A DNA stretch of 64,000 nt from Neopestalotiopsis rosae (lineage: Eukaryota; Ascomycota; Sordariomycetes; Amphisphaeriales; Sporocadaceae). Both the position numbers and the translations under genes were made by a program. The DNA is taken from contig JALGAS010000008.1 of the NCBI GenBank assembly GCA_023078685.1, positions 3,038,001 through 3,102,000 on the forward strand, written 5' to 3'. Below, piece after piece: positions 1-10,882 of the stretch. Position 1 is the first letter of the stretch. Each line of letters opens with the position of its first letter. The notes below the pieces were generated by a model. That model was not told where the DNA came from. It made no database searches and worked only from the letters and a program-made list of their open reading frames with translations.

Positions 1-1437
1 GACTGCTCAGATCTCATTAGTCTGGTCGAGTCCGTTGTTTTCACCTTGCGTGTAGTCGTTCTCGTCCACGGGATGTCATCATCCGTCATTTATTACTATA
101 TACTCTGTAGTCCCTGAAAAGCAAGGCGATTTCCCCCTCTGCACACAAGACACAAAATTCGCTCGAGTCAGATGCCCCCCAGCTGACATGACAGCAGAGG
201 GCGGGAATCGGCCAGCGGCAGCATTCAGATCAGTCGGGGCGGAAAGCTGCAGTGGCACGATGGCGCGTCCTGAGACCTTTTGCAGGGTGTAACGCCGCCG
301 AGAATCAAAAGATGGTCTTTCTGGCTTTGCTACTGGACCAAGTTTCCAGATTTCCACAATTTCCTATTCCCGGCAATAAATACACTTATAATAATGACAA
401 TAATAATGGCACCACGTGCTTTTAGCTAGAACTGTTTTTCTTTTTTTATCTGCGGGTTTTTTTCTTCGGATTATTCAGCCTCAAGTCAGCGTCGCAACCG
501 CGCTGTGGATGGAAATCCCCAAAGAGCGAAGCTAGGTTACATTTACTTTCTCAGAAATGCTTTTTCCGGGCTTTGGGCGGGCAGCGCGAAGACGCCACGG
601 CGGCGGGAGTCCGGTCTTTTGGCCTGCCCAATTTGGAGTTATGGGTGGTATTGGAGGGGGACATGTCGTGCCAAGAGTTGCCGAGATAAGGTGAGCGAGA
701 GAGAGACAGAGAGAGAATTGAACAAACATGTGTGTGTTGCGAGGTAAGGGTCCCTCCCGAGCGGTCCCCTGTTCTCTCTCGCCTGTTCTGGATTATCCAT
801 TCTGGGCAATACTCGACTCCACTATTCGGGTCTTCCAATACTACCCCTCCAATCCCTATTGAGCTGCTTTGGTGATATGGGGGTCATGGCGCAAACGGGC
901 TGGACCCTCGAGACATACATTTGAACCAGAGACACAGGAAAATAGAGAAATGACACCACGCCAATCGTGACATGTCAAGAAACATGCATCTTAATTCCAT
1001 GGTTCCTTACCCGGATCCTTCTTCTCAGAGGCCCTTTGCAACCCCACATTTCCAATCTAATTTCCCACGCCCTGGCAAAACTGTCACTCTGCTCGATGTA
1101 CCCGGACCCAGACCCGTGCCTGTCACAAGGGAAAGAAAGAAACGAGCAGGATTAAGAGAGACGTGAGATATAAATACTTCTGGTAACCAGCCGTTCCTTG
1201 TCAGGAAGTGCCGTGTTGATCTTCTCTCCATTTTTAATACTCTGCCCTACCACACTTTCGTCCCATAAAAAGCTCCGATTATAGTCAAGAAAGCTCGGTG
1301 CAGGTCTATATAGAGGTTCACGACAGCTCACCACTTGCCTTGGGAACCAATCACAGCTACGGAGTACTTTGATCCCCCTCCACTATAGACAACTGATCCT
1401 ATTATCACCCTCAATCATACAACCAGAAAACTCCAAG
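1..1437. other. Intergenic, left edge
   Basis: I see no convincing gene here. Open frames are short, overlap on both strands and match no family I know. The last 250 bases include the likely promoter and 5' leader of the CVNH gene, with a TATA-like TATATAG near 1308. Low-complexity GAGAGA runs lie around 690-720. Confidence 0.5.
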
Positions 1438-2078
1438 ATGCGATCCATTCTCACCACCATCATCCTGACCTCGTCCGCCTCAGTGGCATTGGGCCAAGGC
1501 TTTTACAACTCGTGCTTCCAGACCTGGGAACTAGGCTACCACCACAGCAACAACTTTGTAGTAGCCAAGTGCTCTTCAACATCCACATCCCCCAACAGCA
1601 CCAATGTGATCGCCGGCAACACCACCAGCGCCATTGACCTCCTCGACTGCCTCAAGAACACCGAGGGCGTCCTGCAGCCCGGGCGCCTCGGCCACGCCTT
1701 CTACACCTGCCAGGACTGCACCGCCTCGCTCACCGACGCCACCATCTCTTGTCAGTGTCGGAATTCGCATAATGACTTTTTGCCTACTTCGCTTGATTTG
1801 GGTGAGTCTTCTTCCCACTCTTCTTTTTCTTTTTGACCTGCTCTTGGGTGGGACAGCGAGACGAAAGTTCAACGTTGCTGATGCGAATTTGGGCAGATAC
1901 CGTCATTACAAACAACAATGGTATTCTAGGTTGCTTTGATCTACCGGGTGAGTAAATATTCTCCGATCTGTATTCCTCAAAAATGCAGGAGGTCCTTTTG
2001 AACTGTTCCGAAATTGAAAAACTAAACATTGAAATCACAGGTATCAAAGTCAATGATGATGCTTTGACGATTTCGTAA
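1438..2078 (+). CDS. Secreted cyanovirin-N homology (CVNH) protein
   Basis: The model is join(1438..1801,1897..1947,2041..2078), 150 aa. Both introns have GTGAGT donors and the phases agree. The first ~20 residues form a signal peptide (MRSILTTIILTSSASVALG), so the product is probably secreted. The mature part has the two-repeat CVNH layout: an SIDLLDCLKNTEGVLQPG block followed by FYTCQDC, then a TSLDLDTVITNNNGILGC block. Several cysteines could form disulfides. CVNH proteins are small lectins that often bind high-mannose glycans; the ligand here is unknown. The start is the ATG directly before the signal peptide; an upstream in-frame ATG at 1369 would bury it. The gene is tail-to-tail with the P450, about 520 bp away. 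Confidence 0.8.
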
Positions 2079-2599
2079 AGAATTCCCGAGTATCATGTAC
2101 AACATTCATGTGCTATAAGAGAGGCACTCCTTGCAATGATGCCACGAAATCACTTCGTCTCCCAGTTATCATTTCTTCAAACTTTCAAGATTTAGGTGGT
2201 AGGGACTGGGTGAAAAGTTGGGTTGATGGTTTATGAGTTTTTATGAATTTTGATCATTTTACTATCTTAATTTCTTCTTCTTTAACAGAAAGAGTGACTG
2301 ATCTACGCCTCCCAATGCAAATCCATTTCGTCGGCCCATTTATACAATCCGACGTTCCAAAAAATGCAGAGGCTATCAACCTGGGTATGTACTTGTAGGC
2401 TTTTTGATCCCACCTTAATCCCTTTTCGGTATCTTCCAAACCTCAAAGGGTTGGGATACAGGGGCGCATCTCCCCGTTTCGCTCGGCTTCGCTCGTCAAA
2501 TGTGACAATCAATGGTATCTCTATCGCGTCTTAATATACAAACGGCCGTTTGCTTTTTCTTTCCTTTTCTTCTTTTCTTCGTATGATATCATGCCGGAC
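2079..2599. other. Convergent intergenic region (CVNH / P450)
   Basis: Shared 3' flank of two convergent genes. It is AT-rich and I see no gene. It presumably holds both 3' UTRs. Confidence 0.5.
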
Positions 2600-4205
2600 T
2601 CATGTCTCTGAGCGCCTCTTGAACATGATTTCAGCCTTGGAATTAGCAGTCTTGCTCATCATGAACATAACGGGCTCCGGTCTGCCCTCGCCGTCCTTGA
2701 GCTTGATGTCGTATTTCGTCACTAGGTGAGCGAGTATAACCTTGATCTCGTTGCCGGCAAAGAAGCGACCCGGACAGGCGTGTTTTCCAAGGCCAAAGTT
2801 GATGTTGTAATCGCCAATGCTACTAAACTGCCAGCGGTTCGCCGCCTCTTCAGACTGGTTTCTCATCTTCCAGAAGCGGAGACCGTCGAATGCTTCGGGG
2901 TTTGGGAAATAACGTTCATCATGGCTGAAACCAATTTGCGGGGCGAGGAGATTAGTTCCAGGCGGGAGATGAGTACCATCGGAGAGGTCGATTGGCTTGA
3001 CGACTTTGCGAATAAAAGAGGCTGGGAGATGTTAGTAGGCAAACTCATATGGTAGAGTCGCATAATTGTGGCTACTTACTGACGTTTCCAGCAAGGCGTT
3101 GCGACTCCTTGATGAAACTGTCCGTCTTCTTTAGCTTGGCCATGCTCTCCTTTCTGGTCCATCCATCGCCGTCCACGAGAACCTCCTGTGCCTCGTCGCG
3201 CAAGACTGATTGATTCTCTGGGTGTGTCGCCAGATCGTAGATGCAGTCGGTTGCGAGGTTGCTGGTGGTGTGGATAGCCGCGGCACAGAGAATCAAGTGC
3301 AGCTTTGCCTGCATATGGTAATCCCTCTTTTGATCTTGCGGCAGGGCATCGAGCAGCCACTGAACAAAATCATCAGGTCTCTCACCACACGGATCCAGCT
3401 CCTCGTCTTGAAGCCTTTCATCAATGATGGGCTTCAACAACTCCTGTGCTCTTGCAACATCTCGGTCGATTTGTCTCAGTTCTGAGACCATGTACTTGGC
3501 GATCGGCCTGGCCCACGTGGGAAAGAATTGCAACTTGATGACGGCGATGAATGCCCGGACGGCAAAGTTGATGCTCAGTTCCATCCATTCCTCGGTCCGA
3601 CCAAGTTCTGCTCCCACGAATATCCTGCCACTGAGTCTAGCAACGGCACGAAGGATGAATGGTTGTACCGTGACAGCTGTCCAGTCCTTGCACTCTTGAA
3701 ACTCGGTTCTTTCGATAAACTCCAGCTCCGACTTTAGTCTTGGAACAAAACGGCCAAGATGCTGCGTCAGTTTGCTCTTCAAGAGAATGTGCATAGTATC
3801 TGCATGGTTGCCAAAGGTGAACTTGGTATATTCGACCAACATGGCTTCATTGATGGCTTCGGATGTGCTCAAGACGTCCTCGGGCAGTCCCTTGAGTTCA
3901 CTGATCAATTTGGCGGGAATCAGTGTGCGCACACCCTCGGTGGATCTGACTTGATAAACTTGATCCCTGAACTTGTTGTAGCTGTCGCGCACGAGGGAGT
4001 CTGCACTGAACATCCACTTCATCCTTGATGCCTTGTAGAAAGGAGCCGACACATTACTGTGGTGGCTGGGCTGGAACACCCAGACCAAGAACAGCGTGGC
4101 TGCGATGATGGCATAGTAGCCCAGGTTTTTGCCCAGCACTACTGCATCAGGTGTCGTCGCGTCGACTACCGAGGTCATATTGAAGGTGTCTGATGTGACT
4201 TCCAT
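2600..4205 (-). CDS. Cytochrome P450 monooxygenase
   Basis: The model is complement(join(2600..3021,3080..4205)), 515 aa, with one 58-nt intron (GTAAGT donor, CCCAG acceptor) that keeps the frame. An N-terminal membrane anchor lies at about residues 30-46 (YYAIIAATLFLVWVF). The I-helix has AAAIHTTS in place of the usual AGxxT, as in ent-kaurene-oxidase-like fungal P450s. The ExxR motif is KESQR, and the heme loop is FGLGKHACPGRFF with the ligand cysteine. A heme-thiolate enzyme of the ER membrane using electrons from P450 reductase is expected. The substrate cannot be read from the sequence. No backbone enzyme (PKS, NRPS, terpene synthase) is nearby, so a metabolite cluster is not supported. 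The family comparison is from memory. Confidence 0.9.
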
Positions 4206-7200
4206 CTTGGCGATTGTGGTAGAGAGGATGAGGCTAAGGATGACCCCGAGAGAAGGGGGGAGAAGTTGTGATTGCTGACAAGCGCAGCAAAATTATCTAC
4301 CATAGGGATCGAGTAGCCATATGATAAGTCTTGTATGTGGTTGTTTTTTCTCTCTCTGGCGAGTGAAGGTCTGACAGGTTTGACAGCAGCGACAACCTTG
4401 ACGATGCTGTATATAATAAGAGAGAGGCCGGCAAAGAAGTGGTCCAGAGATGGATCGTCGCAGGCAGGCTGATAAAGAAGAAATAACAAGAGTTGATGGC
4501 AGTTGATTAGCCCGGCTGAAGCCCCAAGAATAATAGAAAGAAGAATAGTGGAATGATAGTCGACTTTGACAGGTGGAGACAACACGGAACGGTCTTAGAG
4601 GAATGAACAAAAGTCCAATAAGAGCTCAACACTATAACCCAAAAGAGGCCCCCACGCACCGGAAGAGAAGCGTCCCGGATATTGAAAAGAGAAAGACACG
4701 AAGAAAGATATATCAGATTGGAAATGATCTGATAGGTTGCAGCCAGCCCTGCTTTTTGCACCAAGATAGGAAGAGAGAGAGGACCAAATTAAGTAATTCA
4801 AAAAGTGGCAGGAGAGAGCAAAAGAGAAGAAGGAGAAGAACGTAGAAACCAGAAGCGCTCGGAATAGAGTCGGAAGGATGAGCCAGGTGTAAATGGAGAA
4901 ACTGAATACCTGCTACTGCTACTGCTACTACTCCCAACCACATTGCAACAAAACATCAATGCACGGCCATGACGGAGGGAAGAGAATCTTCTTTGAATCT
5001 TTCGGAAGAATTTGTCTGAAGATCTCAGCAGAGAGCCCGCAAAAAGCCAGGGCCCCCTTCCTTCTGGCCCAAGTGATTCAAATCCGGACGAGATTCTGCA
5101 ACTGATTTGCAGACTCAAGTTGTTCTCCTTCGTAGGCTCTTCAGACAGTCGCGAGGTCCTGAAACGTGGACCAGCAGTGAGGCCGAACTAAGGAGTCGGG
5201 ACCTGTCACCTCCGGACCCTAGTCTCGCGGCTCTGAGCGCATCACATTTTCTTCATTGAACCCCCCCGAATTTGATCTCTGGCTGGGGGACTGACCAAAA
5301 TAATCCACTGTAAAATGATCCATGGCGAATCTCCGTTTTTAGCGGCGTAATTGACTCTCTGGTGAATCGCATTGATTGATTCGATTGAGATCTCGTGTAA
5401 ATTGTTGTTGTTTTTGGGTTGATCACGTTTGCCTGCCCTATTTCCCCCTAGTGGGATAAGCAGCTGTGCCTGTAGTGTAGATCTGGCAGGCGCTATCTAA
5501 CGGATGCACCTACTGCCGTTGACAAGCTCAAGAGCCGGCGCCTTTTTTTCTGGGGCTGCACTTTTATGTCTTTGGGGTCTAATCTGTACCTGTCCCTCAT
5601 TGTCACAGTTGATGATCTTTGCCCAACAGCGCTATCTTGTCCGTCGCTAGATTGCGACGCGTGATGCGAATTGAATGGAATTGCCCCCAAAGACACGAGG
5701 TGCTGCTCGCGGTTGTATTGATTTTACTGCTTTCGGCTTCTCACTGGCCCTGTTTCGTTTGATGTTCGCGGGTCCCCGAGCTTGAGTTCCGAAATGCTAT
5801 TGTGAATCTCTTGGCCTTGTCTCCGGACCAGGGGTCGCACCCTGGCGTCGATCCCCCCGAGAAAGCGACGCTGGTAGAGGGCAGAGATCCAGCTGAACCC
5901 GCCCATCTACCGACGCGTAATTAACTACATACTACACAGTACCACTACTACTCTGTCCCATGGTCAGCCGTGACCCGTAAAGAAGCTTGTTGCGCGTAAG
6001 AAAAAGGCTTGATCGCGGCAAAGTCTCCGGTCTGCCCTGGCAAATGCAACACATTCGTCTGTACTTACTACAGTAGCAGCAAGAGCGCGACGCCGCAACC
6101 CAAAAACCTCCTATCGAGATCCGGCCGACCACTTTTATTCCCGATTTGCCCACATAATAGCGGAACTCAAACTGGAAGAAGCCGAGGCGCAATGTCACTA
6201 CAGTATATACATTACATAGTATTAATACCCTCAAGGCAGCAAGGTAAGCATTGCGCCAAGCCCTCGGGATTTGTATAGTCTGGCGCATGTCCCAGGATCC
6301 CACATAGGAGACAAGAGAAGGGGTGGTGGTCTCGGGAGATGGACGTGCAGCACCACACCCACTGCCAATGTTTACTTCGCGAGCCTCAAGAAAGCTTCTT
6401 TCCCTTCGTCTTGTCCTTCGCTTATCACTCCTGACATAATCATCTTTGGGAACCATAATTGTTTCTTTTTCTTCACTTTGGCGTCGTCAGCACCCTCGGC
6501 AATATTTCCTCCCTTCCCATATAGACACGTCCGTCGCTCCACTCACGGGATATCCGTGAAACTGTCAACGTGGTCAACTCGGATGCTCCTCGATTGGCTA
6601 TCGTGATGATGTCTCATCATGTTGATTTATCAGTCTTCAGTCATTACCAAACAATACTCTCGTCATCTGAGCCATTCTTCATGATTCACGGTTGGGATGA
6701 AACGGCTTATAATGCTGACATGAGCATGTTTTGAGGCCTTTCGGCAGTCAAACAAGTGCCGTAGGTGTCCAAGAGCGAGTTGACTGTGGTCATTCGGGTT
6801 TGATGCTAAGTTTACTGCATGTTTGACATGTCACGTTGGTTGCACGAGTCATGTAAAAGAGCTTGTGTGTTTCTCAACATAGCGTCTTGAAAGATGTCAG
6901 ACGCAATACTTTCATATCCGTTCCATATTCTAACCGGTAATCATGGTTCTGTGGCCGGCAATCATGGCCAGAATCCTCTGAATCTTCCATGTACTGTCTT
7001 GGCTTTGTGGTAAAGAGATCGAGAAAGTATCGCTGAATCAACTTTCTTCATCCGAAGATAACCTTCAGTCCGCTCCTATGGCGTTCCATAGCCAATGGCA
7101 ATTTCCCCATATGCATCGAAAGTCCTGGAATAGAGATTAGTAAGAGCCTGTGATCATTGCTGGAGAACAAATTGAACAACGAAAAGGTAGAGACAAAGGA

Positions 7201-7367
7201 AGGACGAACCTCGATCCTCTCATCATCACTACTCTCATCCAGTGATGTCCTCGACCAAGACGCTCCTGTCACACGGTCATATATCCCCTTGCTACGATCC
7301 GTTTTCTCTTGGTATCTTCTATTTTGTTGCTTCTTCTCGTTCGAAAGAAATTGCTTCGCATTTGCCT
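4206..7367. other. Long intergenic region
   Basis: About 3.2 kb without a supported gene. Positions 4640-4860 are purine-rich on the plus strand, i.e. a pyrimidine-rich leader/promoter tract on the P450 coding strand. A (CTG/CTA)n run lies near 4911-4930. A 174-codon open frame on the minus strand (5932-6456) has no recognisable motif and a random-looking composition. No repeats or RNA genes were recognised. Confidence 0.5.
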
Positions 7368-7890
7368 TTATTCTAAGTAGAAGCGAGGATAAAGAAGCTC
7401 ACTCGGCACAAAGTCGTCGTACGAATCCTCGTTAGACCTCTTGATCGCGTCGAATAAATCCCAGCATTCGTTAATGGCTTGGATAATGGCCTTCCTGGCG
7501 TCGGGTTTGTAGTCGTGCAACACACGCTTTGGCCAGGTGTCGAAGCTTGCGTCGCTATTGTCAGGCGCGTTAGCGAAAGCAAAAGCTCCGGATAATGTGC
7601 GAAAGAAAAGGCTTGGATAGAGACAACGGGTGAAAGACTTACTAATCGGTACGAATGATGCGACGAATGGCCCGACGGAAGTGAGCCATGTCGTCGTCAG
7701 TCAGCAAGTCACTGAATCCTGTGACATCTCTATCAAATAGCTTCTTGTCGACAGTCTTCATAGCGATTTCGACCTTGTGAAAGAGTCTCTGAGGACGTAG
7801 AGCAGGGTTGAGTGGACGATCTCGTCCGCCGGTGGTAGGGCCACTGCCAGCGTTTCTGGCGTTGCCCGGATTGTTGTTCGCAGCAGGCAT
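7368..7890 (-). CDS. Unknown-family paralog 1
   Basis: The model is complement(join(7368..7554,7643..7890)), 144 aa. I do not recognise the family. It shares with the two plus-strand genes at 9017 and 10171 a variable N-terminus, a block RDRPLNPALRPQRLFHKV, a DKKLFD..VTG..D segment, an RRIIR stretch at the exon border and a C-terminus ending SELLYPRFYLE. The intron (GTAAGT donor) splits a TAC codon (TA|C) exactly as in both paralogs. The protein is charged and soluble, with no signal peptide or membrane segment. It is transcribed divergently from paralog 2 over a 1.1-kb gap holding a shared promoter module. The second exon begins with AAT-rich acceptor CAATAG. Confidence 0.7.
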
Positions 7891-8130
7891 TGTGAACACT
7901 ACTGCGTTTCCTTTGATCTTTGAGAGCTGCTTTATTGTTTCTGTCGGCTTTTCTCCTCGCTCTTGAGGACTTCCGATTATTAAGGAGATGGCCGTATTGG
8001 TTGGATTGGACTTGTTGATTGAGAACAACAAGAAACTCGTGACGGCACAGTCGGCCGTCGTTTGTAGCTTGGTAATGGTAGGTGCACAGAGAGCTTGTAC
8101 TTGACGACCAGACAGAGGATGAACTGGTAG

Positions 8131-8146
8131 TCTGGTGGGTAACAGA
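8131..8146 (-). promoter_or_regulatory. Conserved promoter box, paralog 1
   Basis: On the coding strand this reads TCTGTTACCCACCAGA. The same box lies upstream of paralogs 2 (8763-8778) and 3 (9940-9955), 28-36 bp from the palindrome and 216-241 bp before each ATG. The similar spacing suggests a promoter or transcription-start element. Confidence 0.5.
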
Positions 8147-8179
8147 CTGAGTATCGTTCGCATGAGCACAATAATGGCG

Positions 8180-8194
8180 GTTGCTGTGTGCAAC
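8180..8194 (-). promoter_or_regulatory. Interrupted palindrome GTTGC-N5-GCAAC, paralog 1
   Basis: The coding strand reads GTTGCACACAGCAAC, a 5-bp inverted repeat around 5 bases, followed by CGCCAT. Near-identical copies stand upstream of both paralogs. It looks like a binding site for a dimeric regulator; the factor is unknown. Confidence 0.55.
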
Positions 8195-8694
8195 AAACAC
8201 GCGAGGGGATAGAGAGTCGCGTCACGCCGTCATCTCGTTTTCAAGTGCTCTTGCTCCAGAGCTCCAAGGAGGAATCATGTACGGAGCGAAACAAAGAAAC
8301 GTGTCGATAGTATCTTTCAGGTCAAGAAACATATATATAATGGTTTGTTGCATTCCAGTTATGAAGAACAGTAATAACTCTTAAAATTTAACGAGCCAGC
8401 ACAACCACAAGCAGTAGCGTTTCCTGTCTATACCGTGGAGTTCATGGGGTGCGTATTTAATGTGAGCATCTCACGTGAGTTCTTTCGATATTCCATATGT
8501 AGTTCTTGGATAATGCCCAAAAACAAGTAGGACAGACCTTGGGATCTGATAAACATATATGAATTGTATTGCCCACCCACTGACAGAGTCTCCTGACTCA
8601 CAAGGTTTGTGTTTGTTCTCAATATATGTCTATATAAGGGTATTGACAACCAAGTGGAAAGGGGGAGATTTGCAAAAATCCCTAAATCTCAGCT

Positions 8695-8729
8695 TGTGCG
8701 CAACACTCAGCGCTTGCGTGTTGCGCACA
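8695..8729. repeat. 12-bp perfect inverted repeat overlapping the palindrome
   Basis: The arms TGTGCGCAACAC (8695-8706) and GTGTTGCGCACA (8718-8729) are perfect reverse complements separated by 11 bases. The right arm overlaps the paralog-2 palindrome. It may be a second operator half or a hairpin. Confidence 0.6.
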
Positions 8730-8734
8730 GCAAC
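8720..8734 (+). promoter_or_regulatory. Interrupted palindrome GTTGC-N5-GCAAC, paralog 2
   Basis: GTTGCGCACAGCAAC followed by CATCAT. It is identical over 15 bp to the proximal copy of paralog 3 at 9897-9911. Confidence 0.55.
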
Positions 8735-8762
8735 CATCATTGAGGCATTCGTTCATTGTTAA

Positions 8763-8778
8763 TCTGTTACCTACCAGA
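8763..8778 (+). promoter_or_regulatory. Conserved promoter box, paralog 2
   Basis: TCTGTTACCTACCAGA, 28 bp after the palindrome and about 240 bp before the start codon; the counterpart of 8131-8146 and 9940-9955. Confidence 0.5.
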
Positions 8779-9016
8779 GCACATATTTACACTCTGTTCT
8801 ATTGCATACAAACTTCCATCCCGTCAACTTTCACCAAGATACACGTCTGTTGTTCCAGGACGAGCTTTCAGTTCTTTTTCTTTCAATCAACATGTTCCCA
8901 TCCAATCCACAACGCCATCTCTTTTGCTATTCCCGAACGTCTCAACTTCGAGAAAAATTCCCAGAGAATTAATCAGAGAGCTACCCTACCTGAAGTTCCA
9001 AACGACCGCATGCACG

Positions 9017-9549
9017 ATGCCTGCTGCTACCGAGCAGTCGAACGACCCCAACGATACTAGCCAGAACACCAGTACCAACACCAACGCTGGCGCTGCTAGC
9101 GCTGTGGGCAGAGGAAATCGTGACCGTCCCCTAAACCCTTCATTGCGCCCGCAGCGACTTTTCCACAAGGTTGGAATTGCAATGAAAGCTGTCGACAAGA
9201 AGCTGTTCGACAAAAAGGTTACTGGACTTAGTGACTGGTTGGTCGACGATGAAATGGATGACTTTCGTCGAACCATTCGTTGTATTATCCGCACCAAATA
9301 GTAAGTATTATAGACTTCTCCTTTAATCGTAAAGTGTTCTCTCTCGCTAACGTATTCGGCAATAGCGATGCAACATTTGATAGTTGGCCCAAGGGGGTGA
9401 TGCACAACTATGTGCCTGATGCTAGAGAGGCTATTGAACAGGCCATTAATGAGCGTTGGGAGTTGTTCGACGCCGCTAAGGTGACCAATGAGAAGCACGA
9501 CGATTTCGTCCCTAGCGAGCTTCTATACCCTCGATTCTACTCTGAGTAG
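9017..9549 (+). CDS. Unknown-family paralog 2
   Basis: The model is join(9017..9300,9366..9549), 155 aa. It starts MPAATEQ, as paralog 1 starts MPAANN, which supports this ATG over in-frame upstream ATGs. A low-complexity Asn/Thr/Ser/Ala segment (about residues 7-35) precedes the conserved core RDRPLNPSLRPQRLFHKV. The second exon carries FDSWPKGVMHNYVPDAREAI and ends SELLYPRFYSE. The intron has donor GTAAGT and acceptor AATAG, and splits a TAC codon as in both paralogs. There is no signal peptide and no known domain. Together with its neighbours it looks like a recent local gene expansion. Confidence 0.75.
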
Positions 9550-9859
9550 ACACAACGATTAAGATGAATTACTTCACGAGGACGGAACGCAATCGAATGT
9601 CCATCCGACATGTGGTAAACGACGAGAGAGGTTCATGCTTAATGCATGGCCCGGATCCATTAGAGAGAAAATGCCTGATCTTTACAGCGCCTTCGAGGAT
9701 ACGCTTGCTTGAAACGGCTTTACAAGACTCATTCTTGAAGATATTGAGGACAAATAGGCACAACAGCCGCCTTCATGATGAATGTCTCTCTATAGAACAT
9801 TGATAAATAATCAACTAGGTGGCAGAATTTACAAAAGCACTTCCGTCCAATGCGCTCGT

Positions 9860-9874
9860 GTTGCACGCAGCAAC
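9860..9874 (+). promoter_or_regulatory. Interrupted palindrome, paralog 3, distal copy
   Basis: GTTGCACGCAGCAAC followed by CGACAT. It starts 37 bp (about 3.5 helical turns) before the start of the proximal copy. Confidence 0.5.
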
Positions 9875-9896
9875 CGACATTGTAGTTTTCGTTTCT

Positions 9897-9911
9897 GTTG
9901 CGCACAGCAAC
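9897..9911 (+). promoter_or_regulatory. Interrupted palindrome, paralog 3, proximal copy
   Basis: GTTGCGCACAGCAAC followed by CATCACTGATGAG; matches the paralog-2 site exactly over 15 bp. Confidence 0.55.
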
Positions 9912-9939
9912 CATCACTGATGAGTTACTTCATTGTCAA

Positions 9940-9955
9940 TCCGTTTCCCACCAGA
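9940..9955 (+). promoter_or_regulatory. Conserved promoter box, paralog 3
   Basis: TCCGTTTCCCACCAGA, 28 bp after the proximal palindrome, the same spacing as in paralog 2; two mismatches to the TCTGTTACC form. Confidence 0.45.
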
Positions 9956-10170
9956 GAATCAATTCATTCTCTATTTGTCGTTGTGGATTAGCTCCCAGTC
10001 GAATCCCCCTCTACCAACCTTCAACCTTTCATTGAGTTAAAACAAACATTTTTGTGATTCAATCAATCATTTGCTCCGGAGACACACGGCCATCTCCATC
10101 CCATTCCATCCTACTTATTACTTCTCCTCGCTGAAGACGTTCGATGTAACACAGCGGCTTAACGTTCACC

Positions 10171-10726
10171 ATGCCTATCGTTACTGGCACCTCGATCAGC
10201 ACCAGCAATGCTGGCGACATTGCCATCACTGCCAGAGGTCGAGATCGCCCTCTTAATCCGGCACTGCGACCACAGCGCCTCTTTCACAAAGTGGGAATCG
10301 CAATGAAGGCCATTGACAAGAAGCTCTTTGACGAGAATGTTACTGGACTGAGCAAGTGGCTAAGCGACGAGGATATGGCCACCTTCCGACGCACCTGTCG
10401 CCGTATTATTCGCGACGAATAGTAAGCACCCTATTCTCTCTATCGGAGTCTTTTCTCTCGCAACTTGTTTATTGAACCATTTTCTTTCGCACCATTTGAA
10501 CCAAACCTTTCTTCATGACTAACGCAGCTGAAATAGCGACGCTACCTTCGATAGCTGGCCGAAGCGCGTGCTACACAACTACGTCCCGGACGCAAGAAAG
10601 GCCATCGTACAGGCCATGAACGAGCATTGGGAGGATATGTTCGACACATCCAAGGTCGCAGACGAAGACCTTTACGACGATTTCTTGCCGGGAGAACTCT
10701 TGTTCCCTCGCTTCTATACAGAATAG
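10171..10726 (+). CDS. Unknown-family paralog 3
   Basis: The model is join(10171..10421,10537..10726), 146 aa. It keeps the core RDRPLNPALRPQRLFHKV, then DKKLFDENVTGLS, CRRIIRDE at the exon end, FDSWPKRVLHNYVPDARKAI at the start of exon 2, and a GELLFPRFYTE end. The intron again splits a TAC codon; the donor is GTAAGC and the acceptor AATAG. The N-terminus is shorter than in paralog 2 and differs from both others, so constraint lies in the core. Function is not known. Its promoter is the only one of the three with two palindromes. Confidence 0.75.
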
Positions 10727-10882
10727 AGCTATTCTGGCAGCCACGGATAACCTCGGAAGAATTCGAGAGTGAGTGACGCGAGAGAGATTTCAAATAGAGT
10801 ATGACTCGATCGTTGCCGAGCATTAGAAGTTTATATACGGACAGCTTTACGACAGAGCCGTATAGCTGGGATAATAACGACA

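Larger units (their letters stand above)
7891..9016. other. Divergent promoter region of paralogs 1 and 2
   Basis: The region between two divergent start codons. It holds the conserved palindrome and the second box twice, facing outwards for each gene. Open frames extending upstream of both ATGs are 5'-leader sequence. Confidence 0.6.
9550..10170. other. Intergenic, promoter of paralog 3
   Basis: Holds two palindrome copies (9860-9874, 9897-9911) and one conserved box (9940-9955). No further gene seen. Confidence 0.55.

Noticed and set aside
5932..6456. 174-codon minus-strand frame in the P450 upstream region
   Set aside because: Random-looking Arg/Cys/Ser-rich product, no family, overlapping frames on the plus strand.
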